A stretch of 64,000 bases of DNA from Stereum hirsutum FP-91666 SS1 (lineage: Eukaryota; Basidiomycota; Agaricomycetes; Russulales; Stereaceae): the NCBI RefSeq assembly GCF_000264905.1, contig NW_006763145.1, positions 1,377,841-1,441,840 of the forward strand. The letters are read 5' to 3'. The notes beneath the pieces are model-generated. The model saw only the letters and a list, made by a program, of their open reading frames with translations. It was not told the DNA's origin and made no database searches. A program made the position numbers and the translations under genes. Within the stretch, counting starts at the first letter, position 1. Each line of letters starts with the position of its first letter. Below, piece after piece: positions 62,312 to 64,000 of the stretch.

Positions 62312-62585
62312 GACCTAAAATATAGCACGAAGAGCCTGTGCAAGTCAATGAGATGCGTCGAGCCCGCCACAACGGGTTCCGCTGCTTGCGCCGCGCGCGC
62401 GGTTCGAACTCCGATTCGTCGACCGCGCTCATGCTTGAGGTTCGAAACCCGCCGCCTGATGAGTCTTTACAGACGAAACGTTGGCCTACACGTCGCGGCC
62501 GCCCTTACTCTCGCTGTGTTCTACTCGAACACCTCATCATCTTGACGCTCGGAGCTTCGCTCCTCGCTCCTCGCTCCCCTCGCAT
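62312..62585 (+). repeat. Downstream pseudo-LTR of the Penelope-like element
   Basis: Second copy of the 274-bp terminal repeat. Its right end (cctcgcat at 62585) abuts sequence encoding a hAT transposase on the minus strand, marking the insertion junction. Confidence 0.93.
62451..62499 (+). ncRNA. Type-I hammerhead ribozyme (copy 2)
   Basis: Base-for-base repeat of copy 1 at an offset of 4409. Stem I is 62451-62455 with 62495-62499, core CTGATGA 62456-62462, GAAA 62475-62478, and predicted cleavage follows the GTC ending at 62494. All three stems are fully paired. Two ribozymes in tandem repeats could cut a unit-length RNA from a read-through transcript. Confidence 0.9.
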
Positions 62586-63545
62586 GTCCCTTGCGATCTG
62601 AGCAAGTATAGGAAACTTGGATGAATGTGCCTAGATATGTGATTGCAGGGATTGAAGATCATGGGAAATACCGAATTAAACAAACCACATACCTTCCACC
62701 AATCCAGAATTTTCATCCCTTCCTGCCAAGCGTAGGCACCACTGAAAAATTTGTCTAACTCTGCTCGCATCCGAGCGTTCACAGAGCCTCCGTCCCCAGT
62801 CAGCGTGGAAGACGAAGCACGAATGGACTTCGCAAAAAAACCTTTTGGATCTTTTGAATCCTTGGAGGGCTTGCCAGACTTAAAGTCCTTGAACTCTGGG
62901 CACTCATCCACATACTGCAGATATATGTGCTCAAGTATGCTTTCGGCTTTGGAAGCCAACTCGGGCCGTCACCACGTTTGGAATCGGTGAAGTATTCCGT
63001 TCGCATACCTGGATGAAGAACTGGAGCAACAAGCCCAGGTGAATACACGTTAGGTACACGAAAGAGACGATGGAAAGAGCACTGTCTGTAGCCAATAAGG
63101 GAAAATGTGAGTCCATAGCCTTCTTGTGATGAACATCGAGTTTTTTGAGGGCAGCTTGAAGGGCTGTACAAAGGTTGTAGCGATTAGGCTCGGGCTTGAG
63201 GTTGAGCTCAGCAATTCGAGCTTAAAGATGTTGTTGAATGCCCTTGTAAATTGGAAGAACCATTGGTAAGGTCGGAACTCCACCTTCAGAAAGTTCGATT
63301 GTGGTGTCGTGGAAAGGCTAGCGGAGTCATGAGTAAGTACAGAATGAAGCCTGGTTCTTCTACCCCAGGAAGAATTGAAGTACACCCTAAAAGGGAGGAA
63401 CTTACTTCAAGGATCTCAAGTACATCCTGAAGCATCTGCCAATCCGTTGAGTTTAGCATAAGCGTCTGCTTTCGGATATTTGCAGCGGCCTTCTTCTTCC
63501 CAGAGAGTCATTCATCGAGCTTACTGATCCAGTGACTGACAGCCT
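62586..63545 (-). pseudogene. hAT transposase fragment (C-terminal half)
   Basis: Minus-strand exons and broken frames give a hAT-type order: TLMLNSTDWQMLQDVLEILE (about 63470-63405), PTLPMVLPIYKGIQQHL and ALKKLDVHHKKAMDSHFPLL (about 63270-63110), VLHPGMRTEYFTDSKRG (about 63025-62975), ILEHIYLQYVDECPEF and the dimerisation signature KILDWWK. After an intron near 62640-62690 comes AHSSKFPILAQIARDM. The conserved LAIPATS block that should follow is missing: the sequence changes to the Penelope-like repeat at 62585. Stops (for example after ISKLDE near 63510) and frame changes show decay, and no N-terminal zinc finger is present. Confidence 0.75.
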
Positions 63546-64000
63546 GTCATCAGGCGTAGCTGTAGCCTGTTTATAAAGAGTCCCTATAGTAAGACTGGGA
63601 CTCTATACAGAGAGCCCATCATCTTACTGGCCCATGCTAATAAGGGCTCTTTATTAAAGAGCAGTGGTGCTGGTGGGTATTCTGGCTGGAAAAATGGGCG
63701 AAAAAATAGGCAAAAAATGGGTGAAAAAATGGGTGGGTAGGTATGGGGTGTGGCCCCGGGGTAGGGGGTGGTTTGGGGATGGGTAGGGGATGGGGTAGGG
63801 GGTAGGATAGGGTAGGAAAATGGGGGGTAATTGTGCAGTAGGGCTAGGATAGCTGGATGCAGGGTATGGGGAGGATGTATGGGGCTAGGTATGGGCTCTG
63901 GAGCTAGGGTAGATACATAGAGGAATAGGGATAGAATGATGGGCGATAAAAAATACGGAAAAATACGGAAAAATACGGAAATAATAGTAGGAATGCTAGG
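63546..64000. repeat. Low-complexity right edge: hairpins, G-rich tract, 11-bp repeats
   Basis: A palindrome agagtccc/gggactct is at about 63577-63604. From about 63690 the DNA is A-rich with gaaaaaatgggtg-type repeats, then strongly G-rich (63735-63825, many GGGG runs with potential for quadruplex folding). The edge shows aaaaatacgg repeated three times (about 63948-63979). It is not a canonical TTAGGG array. No gene is supported. Confidence 0.6.

Larger units (their letters stand above)
57903..62585 (+). mobile_element. Penelope-like retroelement, endonuclease-deficient type
   Basis: Delimited by two 274-bp direct repeats (pseudo-LTRs). The inside encodes a basic ORF1 product and a reverse transcriptase with Penelope-type motifs. 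No GIY-YIG endonuclease follows the polymerase. Known Penelope-like elements have this layout, retain introns and carry hammerhead ribozymes in their repeats; all of these appear here. The endonuclease-lacking Coprina/Athena group is telomere-associated in basidiomycetes and rotifers. No telomeric repeat is seen at either edge of this copy. The single substitution seen between the two repeats suggests recent insertion. Confidence 0.9.

Noticed and set aside
63735..64000. Telomere at the right edge
   Set aside because: No regular TTAGGG-type array. The G-rich tract is irregular and followed by A-rich repeats.

Overview
The window reads as nuclear DNA of a mushroom-forming or related basidiomycete (Agaricomycetes-like). 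Genes are densely packed, alternate between strands, and are cut by many 40-70 nt GT-AG introns. The protein set is fungal: Zn2Cys6 regulator, MIC19, PEX6, Ydj1-type DnaJ, GH3 beta-glucosidase. No species can be named from sequence alone.

From 1 to about 42.3 kb is a housekeeping region. In order: an ING/PHD chromatin protein (-, runs off the left edge), an MDR oxidoreductase (+), an ankyrin/SEC-C/MYND protein (-), GAR1 (-), PEX6 (+), a PhoD-type phosphatase (-), MIC19 (+), a single-pass membrane protein (-), a Zn2Cys6 transcription factor (-) with about 3.4 and 4.0 kb of gene-poor DNA on its two sides, NUP37 (-), a 78-residue membrane protein (+), UMP-CMP kinase (+), a sphingosine/diacylglycerol-kinase-like enzyme (-), a Nit2-type omega-amidase (+), a Ydj1-type DnaJ (+), a UPF0538 protein (-) and a GH3-PA14 beta-glucosidase (+). 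These genes do not form one pathway. The tightest packing is NUP37 / 78-aa protein / UMP-CMP kinase, where two divergent ATGs overlap and the next gene on the same strand starts 19 nt after a stop codon.

From about 42.3 kb to the right edge is a repeat compartment without an identifiable host gene. It holds 49-bp tandem repeats, a decayed Tc1/mariner transposase, a long-inverted-repeat element next to an N gap with an exact 800-bp duplication (probably an assembly artefact), three hAT-like non-autonomous elements sharing CAGGGCATGCC ends (two carry 171-bp internal tandem repeats, one is almost a perfect palindrome), a probable solo LTR nested in one of them, a Penelope-like retroelement, and a decayed hAT transposase that the Penelope-like element appears to have entered. 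A further hAT-like element with a perfect 8-bp target duplication lies in the housekeeping half at 38.2-38.8 kb.

The most notable system is the Penelope-like element at 57903-62585. It has 274-bp direct terminal repeats, and each contains a complete type-I hammerhead ribozyme motif. Its basic first ORF carries a 64-nt intron whose retention would fuse it in frame to the reverse transcriptase. A single in-frame TGA interrupts the C-terminal part. No endonuclease domain is visible, which recalls the telomere-associated Coprina/Athena group.
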